This document shows positions 16,383 through 23,212 of a DNA stretch of 34,591 bases, in pieces; within the stretch, counting starts at the first letter, position 1; each line of letters starts with the position of its first letter. Under the pieces are notes generated by a model, which was not told where the DNA came from, did not search any database, and saw only the letters and a program-made list of their open reading frames with translations. The stretch is from NCBI GenBank assembly GCA_947168525.1, contig CAMVMG010000023.1, positions 1-34,591 of the forward strand, in the 5' to 3' direction. This DNA is from an uncultured Bacteroidales bacterium. GTDB taxonomy: Bacteria; Bacteroidota; Bacteroidia; Bacteroidales; UBA932. The translations under genes and the position numbers were made by a program.

Positions 16383-17528
16383 ATGAAAAAGAACCTTATC
16401 GCTTTGTTCGCGCTTGCAGCGCTTGTCGCCTGCCAGAGTCTGAAGGAAGAATGGCAGCCCGTGTTCACCTTCGACGCCAACGAGCCTGCCGCCTATATCC
16501 CCTATACGGAAGAGACCCTTCCCGGTTTCTCCGGCACTTTCACCACCATCAGCGACCTCAAAGGCATGTACCGGAGCGGAAAACCGCTGGAGGTGTTCGG
16601 AAATGTCTGGATCAAGGGCCAGGTGGTCTCCAGCGACCGCACCGGCAACATCTACCGGGAACTGTACATCCAGGACAAGACCGGCGGCATAGACCTCAAA
16701 CTGGGCAAGTCGTCCCTGTACAGCGAGTATCTGCCGGGACAGTGGATCTATGTCTTCTGCGACGGACTCACCCTGGGTGCCTACAACGGCATGCCGCAGC
16801 TGGGCTTGGAGGCCGACCAGACCACCACCAACGAGTATGAAACCTCCTACATTGACGTGCAGACCATCATCGACCAGCATGTCTTCCGCGGCGCCACGGC
16901 TGCCCCGGTAGATCCTGTCGTCGTGGGCGAGGCCGACGTCCAGGCTTCCATCTCTGCTGGTTTCAAGGGACAGCTCTGGGGAAAACTGGTGACCATCAAG
17001 GGGCTTCGCTACGGCAACCAGATCTTTGCCCTGTTCTATCCCAATTCCAACCTGCCGCACACCAGTGCCAATCCGGAGAACCGCGTATTCCTGTCGGACA
17101 ATGGCGTATGGGGCATCAACACGTGGGCTTGCTCCAAGGCTAAGTACATCGAGTATGTACAAAGCGGCGTCTGGGACCGTGCCGAGGTAGGCTCCGGTGC
17201 CACTCGCTACGGTCCCATCACTGGCAAACCCGTGGAATACCTCAAGGACGGCAAGACGCTGGACAGCTTCGGTGTGGACGCTTATCTTACGTATAAGGAG
17301 ATTATGGTAAAGTATGCCAGCGGCAACTATGTCTCCCATTACTTCAAGCTGGGCGATACGGATATCCAGGTGCGCACCAGCGGGTTCTCCCGCTTTGCCG
17401 ACACCCCGCTGGATTCCCGTATCATCAACGGTTCCCTGGTAGATATCACCGGTATCCTGACCATCTACAACGGTGCCGCCCAGTTCTCCCTTGTCGATGA
17501 CCCTTCCGTTTCCGTAACCATCCATTAA
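16383..17528 (+). CDS. DUF5689 OB-fold surface lipoprotein
   Basis: A 381-residue predicted lipoprotein (signal MKKNLIALFALAALVAC, Cys17). The N-terminal half (about 45-160) matches the DUF5689 pattern as I know it: FGNVWIKGQVVSSDRTGNIY, a YIQDKTGGIDLKLG strand pair and an LGxYNGMPQLG turn, which is an OB-like fold. The C-terminal half (about 180-381) is beta-rich and closes with a second OB-like segment (VDITGILTIYNGAAQFSL). It follows the receptor after five bases and is probably its surface partner, filling the role SusD has in glycan systems. The biochemical role of DUF5689 is not established to my knowledge. Confidence 0.85.
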   Translation: MKKNLIALFALAALVACQSLKEEWQPVFTFDANEPAAYIPYTEETLPGFSGTFTTISDLKGMYRSGKPLEVFGNVWIKGQVVSSDRTGNIYRELYIQDKTGGIDLKLGKSSLYSEYLPGQWIYVFCDGLTLGAYNGMPQLGLEADQTTTNEYETSYIDVQTIIDQHVFRGATAAPVDPVVVGEADVQASISAGFKGQLWGKLVTIKGLRYGNQIFALFYPNSNLPHTSANPENRVFLSDNGVWGINTWACSKAKYIEYVQSGVWDRAEVGSGATRYGPITGKPVEYLKDGKTLDSFGVDAYLTYKEIMVKYASGNYVSHYFKLGDTDIQVRTSGFSRFADTPLDSRIINGSLVDITGILTIYNGAAQFSLVDDPSVSVTIH

Positions 17529-17529
17529 A

Positions 17530-19512
17530 ATGAAAAAATTGTTGGCTGCCTTTGGCGCCGTGCTTATGCTGTCAGCTTGTAACAACCAAACCAAGAACAT
17601 TTTCCTGGAAGAATGGGATACGCCTTACGGCACCGCCCCTTTCTCCCAAATAACCCTTGCCGACTATCTTCCCGCCTTCAAGGCCGGACTGAAAGAGCAG
17701 AAGGCCAATGTACAGGCCATCATCGACAATCCGTCGGCCCCTACCTTCGAGAACACCATCCTGGCGTTTGAGCAGGCGTCTCCCATCCTGGACCGCGTGC
17801 AGGGCGTCTTCTTCAACCTCACCGAGAGCGAATCCACGCCCAAGATGCAGGCCATCGAAGAAGAGGTGACCCCCATGCTCACCGACGCCGAGAACGAGAT
17901 TTTCATGGACGAGAAATTCTTCGCCCGGGTAAAGGCCGTTTACGACAATTCGGCTTCCCTTACGCGTGAGCAGCAGATGGTGGTGAAGAAGATCTACCAG
18001 AGCTTCGAGCGCAACGGTGTGGCCCTGGACCCGGAAGGCAAGAAACGCTTCGCCGAGATCAACACCCGCCTGGCCACCCTGAGCCAGAAGTTCGGCCAGA
18101 ACCTGCTGGCAGAGAACAACGCTTTCAAGGATGCCACCGGAATTACCGTGAGCGAGTATTACGACTTCATGGGCTCCTGTGAAGACCGCGCCAAGCGGGA
18201 GCAGGTGTTCAAGGCCTACGCCGCCCGCGGCAACAACGGAAACGCCAACGACAACAACGCCATCGTCCTGCAAATCCTCAAGCTCCGGGCAGAACAGGCC
18301 CAGCTTCTGGGCTACCCCAACTTCGCCGCCTTCCAGCTGTCCAACAAGATGGCGGGAGACCCTGCCACCGTGGACAATTTCCTGCAGCCTATCATGGATG
18401 CGTCCATGAAGAAGGCCAGGGAAGAGATGGCCGACATGCAGAAACTCGCCGGCCATAAGATCGAGGCCTGGGATTACAGCTATTATGCGGAGAAAGTCCG
18501 CGCCCAAAAGTATGCCCTGGACGAAAGCCAGACCAAACCTTACTTCCAGGCCGACAGCGTACTCAAGGGCGTGTTCACGGCCGCTGAAAAGATTTACGGC
18601 ATTAAGATAGAAGAGGTTCCGGAGGTAGAGGTGTACAATCCGGTTGTCAAGGCCTATAAGCTTTCCAATGCCGACGGCTCCCTCCTGGGCATCTTCTACC
18701 GGGATTACTATGTGCGTCCCACCAAGCGTGGCGGCGCCTGGATGAACAACTTCCGCGACCAGGAAACAGGTGTCCGTCCGGTGATTGTGAACGTCTGCAA
18801 TTTCCCGGCCCCTACGGAGGATACCCCTTCGATGCTGACCATCGACAATGTCCAGACGGCTTTCCACGAGTTCGGCCATGCCCTGCACGGCTTCCTTACC
18901 CAGTGTAACTACAAGACGGTGAGCGGCACTTCCGTGGCCCGCGATTTCGTAGAGATGTTCTCCCAGTTCAACGAGAACTTTGCCTTTGTGCCGGAGATCC
19001 TGTCGGCCTATGCCAACGATTACCGCACCGGCGAACCCATCCCGCAGGAGCTGGTGGACAAGATCCGCAAGAGCCTGAAATTCAACCAGGGCTTCACCAC
19101 CGGCGAACTGTGCGCCGCCTCCATCCTGGACATGAAGTGGCACGAACTGTCGGCCCAGGAACTGGCCGCGTTCAACGGACCGGAAGACATCCGCGCCTTC
19201 GAGGCCAAGGTGTGCAAGGAGATGGGCCTGGTGGACGAGATCATCCCGCGCTACCGCACCACCTACTTCAATCACATCTTCAACAGCGGATACAGCGCCG
19301 GCTACTACAGCTATCTGTGGAGCGAGGTCCTGGCCGTGGATGCCTGGGAGAAATTCGTGGCCGACGGCGTGTTCAACAAGGCTACGGCAGACAGTTTCCG
19401 CAAGACCTTCCTGGAACGGGGCGGCTCCGAAGAGCCCATGACCCTGTACCGCCAGTTCCGGGGCTCGGAACCGGATCCGTCGGCGCTTATGCGCGCCCGC
19501 GGGCTGGAGTAG
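17530..19512 (+). CDS. dcp: M3-family zinc metallopeptidase (peptidyl-dipeptidase Dcp-like)
   Basis: A 660-residue M3 peptidase, close to the usual Dcp/oligopeptidase A length. The zinc site reads HEFGH (His446, Glu447, His450), with the third ligand Glu475 in RDFVEM at the family's normal spacing of 25 residues. The closing motif YSAGYYSYLWSEVLAVDAW is also typical. Unlike cytoplasmic Dcp it begins with a lipoprotein signal (MKKLLAAFGAVLMLSAC, Cys17), so it should act in the periplasm or at the outer membrane, trimming oligopeptides two residues at a time. Only one base separates it from the DUF5689 stop codon, so it is the last gene of the nuclease/receptor operon. Why a dipeptidase is there is unclear; it might process peptides from nucleoprotein. 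Confidence 0.9.
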   Translation: MKKLLAAFGAVLMLSACNNQTKNIFLEEWDTPYGTAPFSQITLADYLPAFKAGLKEQKANVQAIIDNPSAPTFENTILAFEQASPILDRVQGVFFNLTESESTPKMQAIEEEVTPMLTDAENEIFMDEKFFARVKAVYDNSASLTREQQMVVKKIYQSFERNGVALDPEGKKRFAEINTRLATLSQKFGQNLLAENNAFKDATGITVSEYYDFMGSCEDRAKREQVFKAYAARGNNGNANDNNAIVLQILKLRAEQAQLLGYPNFAAFQLSNKMAGDPATVDNFLQPIMDASMKKAREEMADMQKLAGHKIEAWDYSYYAEKVRAQKYALDESQTKPYFQADSVLKGVFTAAEKIYGIKIEEVPEVEVYNPVVKAYKLSNADGSLLGIFYRDYYVRPTKRGGAWMNNFRDQETGVRPVIVNVCNFPAPTEDTPSMLTIDNVQTAFHEFGHALHGFLTQCNYKTVSGTSVARDFVEMFSQFNENFAFVPEILSAYANDYRTGEPIPQELVDKIRKSLKFNQGFTTGELCAASILDMKWHELSAQELAAFNGPEDIRAFEAKVCKEMGLVDEIIPRYRTTYFNHIFNSGYSAGYYSYLWSEVLAVDAWEKFVADGVFNKATADSFRKTFLERGGSEEPMTLYRQFRGSEPDPSALMRARGLE

Positions 19513-19528
19513 TGGAGGTAGCCTCCAC
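19512..19528. terminator. Hairpin between convergent operons
   Basis: The perfect inverted repeat GTGGAGG (19512-19518), loop TAG, CCTCCAC (19522-19528) fills the 18-base gap between the convergent peptidase and mannose-6-phosphate isomerase genes. It is symmetric and could end transcription from both sides, but there is no T tract, so intrinsic termination is uncertain. Confidence 0.45.
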
Positions 19529-19530
19529 CG

Positions 19531-20499
19531 CTAGGGAACGTAGCTTAAGAGCACCTTCAGGCGAGCGTCGGGGACCAGGCACAGGTCGTCGGCGCTTGCC
19601 GGTATAAGGATGGTTTCACCCCGGCCGATACAGACCTCTTCACCGTCCACTTCCAGGGTGCCGCTGCCCTCCAGGCACATGACCACTACGAAGGAATCCA
19701 GTTCCGACAGGTCTTTGGCGAAGGGGAGGGAGAGGTCCAGCAGGCTGGTGGTGAAGTACGGGCAGCTTACCAGCTCCACCTCCTCGTCTTCTGCCGGTGT
19801 GTAGTGCGTCTGATAGTCGGCATAAACTTTATAGTCGATAGCGTCTTTGGCCAGCGCGGTGTGCAGCTCCCGCGGCTTGCCGTCCAGTCCGGGCCGATTG
19901 TAGTCGAAGATCCGGTAGGTGATGTCCGAAGTCTGCTGGATCTCTGCGATCAGGCAGCCGGCGCAGATGGCGTGGATACGGCCTGCGGGAAGGAAGAACA
20001 CATCGCCGGGGTGTACCTCGTAGCGGGAGAGCACCTGGGTAATGCTGCCGTCGGCCACCCGCTTTTCGTATTCCTCGGGGGTGATGGCCTGCTTGAGGCC
20101 GGCGTACAGGGCGGCTCCCGGGGCTGCGTCAATCACATACCACATCTCGGTTTTGCCGTTGCAGCCATGCCGGGCGGCGGCGAGTTCGTCGCTCGGGTGC
20201 ACCTGGATGGAGAGGTCTTTCTGTGCGTCGATGAACTTGATCAGCAGCGGAAACTCGTCGGCGCAGCGCCCGTAAACGGATTCTCCGACCAACCGGCCCT
20301 TGAATTCCTTCACCAGCGAAGCAATGCTGCGGCCAGCCAGCGGCCCTTCGGCCACGATGCTCTCGTTTCCCGGAACACCGGACAGTTCCCAGCTTTCGCC
20401 GATGTGTTCCTGCGAGGTTTCAATGCCTTTGTAAGGCGCGATCTTCTCCCCGCCCCACACCAGCGTTTTAAGAATAGGTTTGAATTTGAATACTTCCAT
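19531..20499 (-). CDS. manA: Mannose-6-phosphate isomerase, type I (class I)
   Basis: A 322-residue cytoplasmic enzyme with no signal peptide, predicted to interconvert mannose 6-phosphate and fructose 6-phosphate using zinc. The conserved zinc-site pattern is visible: QVHPSDE (Gln99, His101), KTEMWY (Glu118) and the later His in PAGRIHAI (His176). The start MEVFKFKPILKTLVWGG is the usual N-terminus of the Bacteroidota short form, which lacks the inserted domain of the larger E. coli enzyme. The gene begins one base after the stop of the GH92 mannosidase, so the two are translationally close and co-transcribed: the mannosidase releases mannose and this enzyme, after a kinase, feeds it to glycolysis. 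Confidence 0.95.
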   Translation of the reverse strand: MEVFKFKPILKTLVWGGEKIAPYKGIETSQEHIGESWELSGVPGNESIVAEGPLAGRSIASLVKEFKGRLVGESVYGRCADEFPLLIKFIDAQKDLSIQVHPSDELAAARHGCNGKTEMWYVIDAAPGAALYAGLKQAITPEEYEKRVADGSITQVLSRYEVHPGDVFFLPAGRIHAICAGCLIAEIQQTSDITYRIFDYNRPGLDGKPRELHTALAKDAIDYKVYADYQTHYTPAEDEEVELVSCPYFTTSLLDLSLPFAKDLSELDSFVVVMCLEGSGTLEVDGEEVCIGRGETILIPASADDLCLVPDARLKVLLSYVP

Positions 20500-20500
20500 A

Positions 20501-22678
20501 CTAATTGCCCATGGTGAATTCCAGCGTACCGCCGGAAACGATGTCTTTATAGTCTATATAGGGTTTGTCGTAGGGCTTCCCATTGAGCCTGATGCCACGG
20601 ATGTAGGGACCTGAACCATTGGTGGTGACGGTGAAAGTGCCGCCGGAGACGGCTACATCGGCCTTTTCCCAGAGCGGGGCGCCGAACCAGAAGCGCGTGC
20701 TGGCGGGTTCCACCTGGTAGAAGCCCAGGGTGGAAAGCACGTACCAGGCGCTCATCTGCCCCACGTCTTCGTTCCCGGGCAGGCCTTCCGCGCTGCAGGG
20801 ATACATGGTCTGATACACCTGGCGCAGGCGGTCGGCGGCCTTGTCCGGTTCTCCCAGCATGCTGTACAGGTAAATGGTGTGGTGGCCGGGCTCGTTGCCG
20901 TGGGCATACTGGCCGATAAGGCCGGAGATGTCGGCCGATGCACTCTCTCCTTCAATGCGCTCCGGAGCGGTGAAAAGGCCGTCCAGCTTGGAGAGCATGG
21001 CTTCACGGGAGCCGAAGAGATCCTGCAAGCCCTCTACGTCCTGCGGCACCAGCCAGATGTACTGCCAGGGCGTTCCTTCCGTGTAGTCGGAGGTGGAATG
21101 GTGGGAGTAGATGGGGTTGAACGGCTCGGTAAAACTGCCGTCGGTTTTCCGGCCGCGCATGAACTGCAGGTCCGGGTCCCAGTAGTGCCTGTAAGAATGG
21201 CTGCGTTCCCGGTATTCGGCGGCCACGGCATCCCACCCCAGGGCTGCTGCGGCGTTGGCCAGCGCTCCGTCGGCAATGGCATATTCCATGTCGTTGGCCA
21301 CGGATTCCACGTACAGGTCGGCCGGGATAAAGCCGTACTGCATCCGGAGGTCCTGCCCCCGGTCCGGCGTGACGGCCGTGGCTACCATGGCGTCGATGAT
21401 CTCCTGGTCCGTGAGGCCGGCGCGGAAGCCTTTTACCACAGCGTCGGCAAAGGATACAAGCCCCGGATTCCCCACCATGCAGTCTGTTTCATTGCCCATG
21501 AGGTGCCATACGGGAAGGTCCCCCTGCTCCTTGTAAATGTGGTACAGGGTGGCTACGATGTCGTCCATCTTCTCCGGATGGATGACGGTCATCAGCGGCA
21601 TGGCGGCGCGGTAGGTGTCCCAAAGGGAGAAGGTGGTATAGTTCTGGAAGCTGTCCTGGTGCACCAGGCCGTCGGCGCCGCGGTATTTCCCGTCCACGTC
21701 GTTGAATACGGACGGGGCGATCATCGTGTGGTAGAGGGCGGTGTAAAAAACGGTGCGCTTGTCTTTGTCAGGGGTCTGGATGTGGATTTTGCCCAATTCC
21801 CGGTTCCAGGCGTCCCGGGCGGCTTTCCGGGTGGCCTCGAAGTCCCAGCCGGGGAGCTCTGCCGCCATGTTGGCCTTGGCGCCCTCGACGGAAACGGCCG
21901 ACAAAGCCACTTTCACCAGAACCTGCTCCCCGGGCTGCGTATGGCCAATCTTGAAGTAGCCGTAAAGGGGTGAGAGGATGCCGCTTCCTTTGCGGGGATT
22001 CTCGGCCTGCGTGAATTCGACGGCCGGCCTTGAGAATTCGGCCCAGAAGAACACTTTCTGGTCCTTGGCCCAGCCGGTGGAGTGCCTGTGCCCGCCCAGG
22101 GCGCTCACCTGGCCCTTGTCGTCTTTTACCACTTCGTCGAAGCTGCAGTCCACGGCGCGGTCCCAGCAGCCGCCGTTCTCCAGGTCCAGGACCAGGGTGG
22201 CGTCTTCAGCTTCAGGGAAGGTGTAACGGTGCAGGCCCACGCGGGATGTGGCGGTAACCTCCGCCAGGATGCTGTCGCGCAGCAGCGGTACGCTGTAGTA
22301 GCCGGGCTCCGCTACTTCTTTGCTGCGCCGGGCATAAGACCAGGCTCCGTTCCCTCCCCGTTCGGGGGAGGTCGGGCCGATAACCGGCATAACGGTTACG
22401 TCGAACAGTTCGCCGATTCCCGTGCCGCTCAGGTGTGTCTGGCTGAAGCCGATCACGGTGGAGTCGCTCTCGTGGTAGCCGCTGCACCAGTCCCATTCCT
22501 GCGGAATGCTGGTAGGGCCCACCTGGACGGCGCCGAAGGGCACGTTGGCCCCCACGAACACGTGGCCGTGCCCGCCCGTGCCGATTTTGGGATTCACATA
22601 GGCGGCAAAGTCTTCTGCCTGAGGGACATGACAGGCGGCGCAGAGTACCGCCAGGGCTATAAGGAGGACAGGTTTCAT
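20501..22678 (-). CDS. GH92 exo-alpha-mannosidase lipoprotein
   Basis: A 725-residue GH92 enzyme, predicted to remove terminal alpha-mannose from N-glycans or mannans in a calcium-dependent inverting reaction. I start it at the ATG at 22676-22678 because that gives a lipoprotein signal (MKPVLLIALAVLCAAC, Cys16). The frame stays open to 22897, but that stretch is repeat DNA. Signatures are YVNPKIGTGGHGHVFVGANV near the mature N-terminus, WDWCSGYH, GFSQTHLSGTG, the GNETDCMVGN loop, HGNEPGHHTIYLY with the putative catalytic-acid Glu (codon 20891-20893), and GNEDVGQMSAWYVL with the acidic base region. It is followed immediately by manA in the same unit. Linkage specificity cannot be read from sequence by eye; alpha-1,2 is common for this form. 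Confidence 0.95.
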   Translation of the reverse strand: MKPVLLIALAVLCAACHVPQAEDFAAYVNPKIGTGGHGHVFVGANVPFGAVQVGPTSIPQEWDWCSGYHESDSTVIGFSQTHLSGTGIGELFDVTVMPVIGPTSPERGGNGAWSYARRSKEVAEPGYYSVPLLRDSILAEVTATSRVGLHRYTFPEAEDATLVLDLENGGCWDRAVDCSFDEVVKDDKGQVSALGGHRHSTGWAKDQKVFFWAEFSRPAVEFTQAENPRKGSGILSPLYGYFKIGHTQPGEQVLVKVALSAVSVEGAKANMAAELPGWDFEATRKAARDAWNRELGKIHIQTPDKDKRTVFYTALYHTMIAPSVFNDVDGKYRGADGLVHQDSFQNYTTFSLWDTYRAAMPLMTVIHPEKMDDIVATLYHIYKEQGDLPVWHLMGNETDCMVGNPGLVSFADAVVKGFRAGLTDQEIIDAMVATAVTPDRGQDLRMQYGFIPADLYVESVANDMEYAIADGALANAAAALGWDAVAAEYRERSHSYRHYWDPDLQFMRGRKTDGSFTEPFNPIYSHHSTSDYTEGTPWQYIWLVPQDVEGLQDLFGSREAMLSKLDGLFTAPERIEGESASADISGLIGQYAHGNEPGHHTIYLYSMLGEPDKAADRLRQVYQTMYPCSAEGLPGNEDVGQMSAWYVLSTLGFYQVEPASTRFWFGAPLWEKADVAVSGGTFTVTTNGSGPYIRGIRLNGKPYDKPYIDYKDIVSGGTLEFTMGN

Positions 22679-22699
22679 GTTTCCAAGACGATCTTCGGA

Positions 22700-22707
22700 C
22701 AAATGTA
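22700..22707 (-). promoter_or_regulatory. -7 element of the GH92-manA promoter
   Basis: Read leftward, TACATTTG matches TAnnTTTG exactly and lies 21 bases upstream of the chosen GH92 start. This supports that start over the longer frame. No clear TTTG box lies 19-21 bases upstream. The first unit of the 22-base repeat array (22723 onward) lies where such a box would fall. Confidence 0.6.
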
Positions 22708-22722
22708 ATGCTTTTTTGCAGA

Positions 22723-22869
22723 TTTCGGAAATGTGTTGTAGGTTTGGGCAGGGACCCGGAGCTGCTTCCGGGAGATGTGCTAGGATATTTGGGAGATGTG
22801 GTGGCCGATTTTGGGAGAGGTATGGGACGATTTTGGGAAAGGTGTTGGAGTATTTTGGGAGAGATGCAA
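22723..22869 (+). repeat. Array of degenerate 22-base repeats, forward orientation
   Basis: Seven related units start with TTTGGG or a near form at 22723, 22743, 22767, 22788, 22810, 22832 and 22854; the last four are exactly 22 bases apart. The shared pattern is TTTGGGAGAGGTG, then about four variable bases, then a C/G-rich piece ending in GAT. Because 22 is not a multiple of three, and hits in the frame shift, this is not coding. It lies directly upstream of the GH92 promoter. It is not a CRISPR array, since units abut with no unique spacers. Confidence 0.75.
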
Positions 22870-22956
22870 TAAATTGATGGGGACCTCTCCCAGGCAATCG
22901 GCCCTACAGGCACCTGAGAGGCATTTTCTGCGGGAGAGGCTTCGGCAAAAAAAACG

Positions 22957-23014
22957 CACCTCTCCCAGAAACGGCTACCACCTCTCCCAGAAACGGCCAC
23001 CGCTGCTCCCAAAG
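22957..23014 (-). repeat. Array of the same 22-base repeats, inverted orientation
   Basis: On the opposite strand the same unit appears three times in exact 22-base register: TCCC cores at 22963, 22985 and 23007, two of them within CCTCTCCCAGAAACGG on the plus strand. Two more degenerate copies, one per orientation, lie in the space between the arrays (near 22883-22905 and 22926-22945). Together the two arrays form a large imperfect inverted repeat. Confidence 0.75.
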
Positions 23015-23057
23015 CCTTGCCGCCTGCGCGATGGTTGCTGAGGCTGCCGTGTGAATA

Positions 23058-23088
23058 TTTGTTTTGTTCTTGCAAATCACTATCTTTG
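23058..23088 (+). promoter_or_regulatory. Orphan consensus promoter pointing right
   Basis: TTTG (23058-23061), exactly 19 bases, then TATCTTTG (23081-23088): a perfect match to the Bacteroidota housekeeping promoter. No open frame of useful length follows on this strand before the convergent regulator gene at 23213. Confidence 0.55.
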
Positions 23089-23212
23089 CAGTAGATTTAT
23101 ACGGAATCATTTAACGGGCTTTCCATAGCCTCAAGAAACGGCATAGATGAACCTGTGCCTTCTTTGATATATAAGCGGCCGTAAGCAGAGGGCGCAGTTA
23201 AACATCAGTAAT
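23089..23212 (+). other. Gene-free stretch after the orphan promoter
   Basis: This 124-base interval contains only a six-codon frame starting at 23147, no clear hairpin terminator and no tRNA-like fold that I can see. It may be the leader or body of a small RNA, or the remains of a gene displaced by the AT-rich cassette that begins at 23213. With the repeats it completes the 534-base gap between the GH92 start and the regulator's stop codon. Confidence 0.3.

Noticed and set aside
129..17528. Classical polysaccharide utilisation locus
   Set aside because: Two TonB receptors and surface lipoproteins are present, but there is no SusD, no glycosidase and no ECF or hybrid two-component regulator; nucleases take the place of the glycan-degrading enzymes.
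22679..22897. N-terminal extension of the GH92 frame by 73 codons
   Set aside because: The stretch is repeat DNA, contains the promoter-like TACATTTG, and the internal ATG at 22678 begins a proper lipoprotein signal.
22723..23014. CRISPR array
   Set aside because: The 22-base units follow one another without unique spacers, are degenerate, occur in both orientations, and no cas gene is present.
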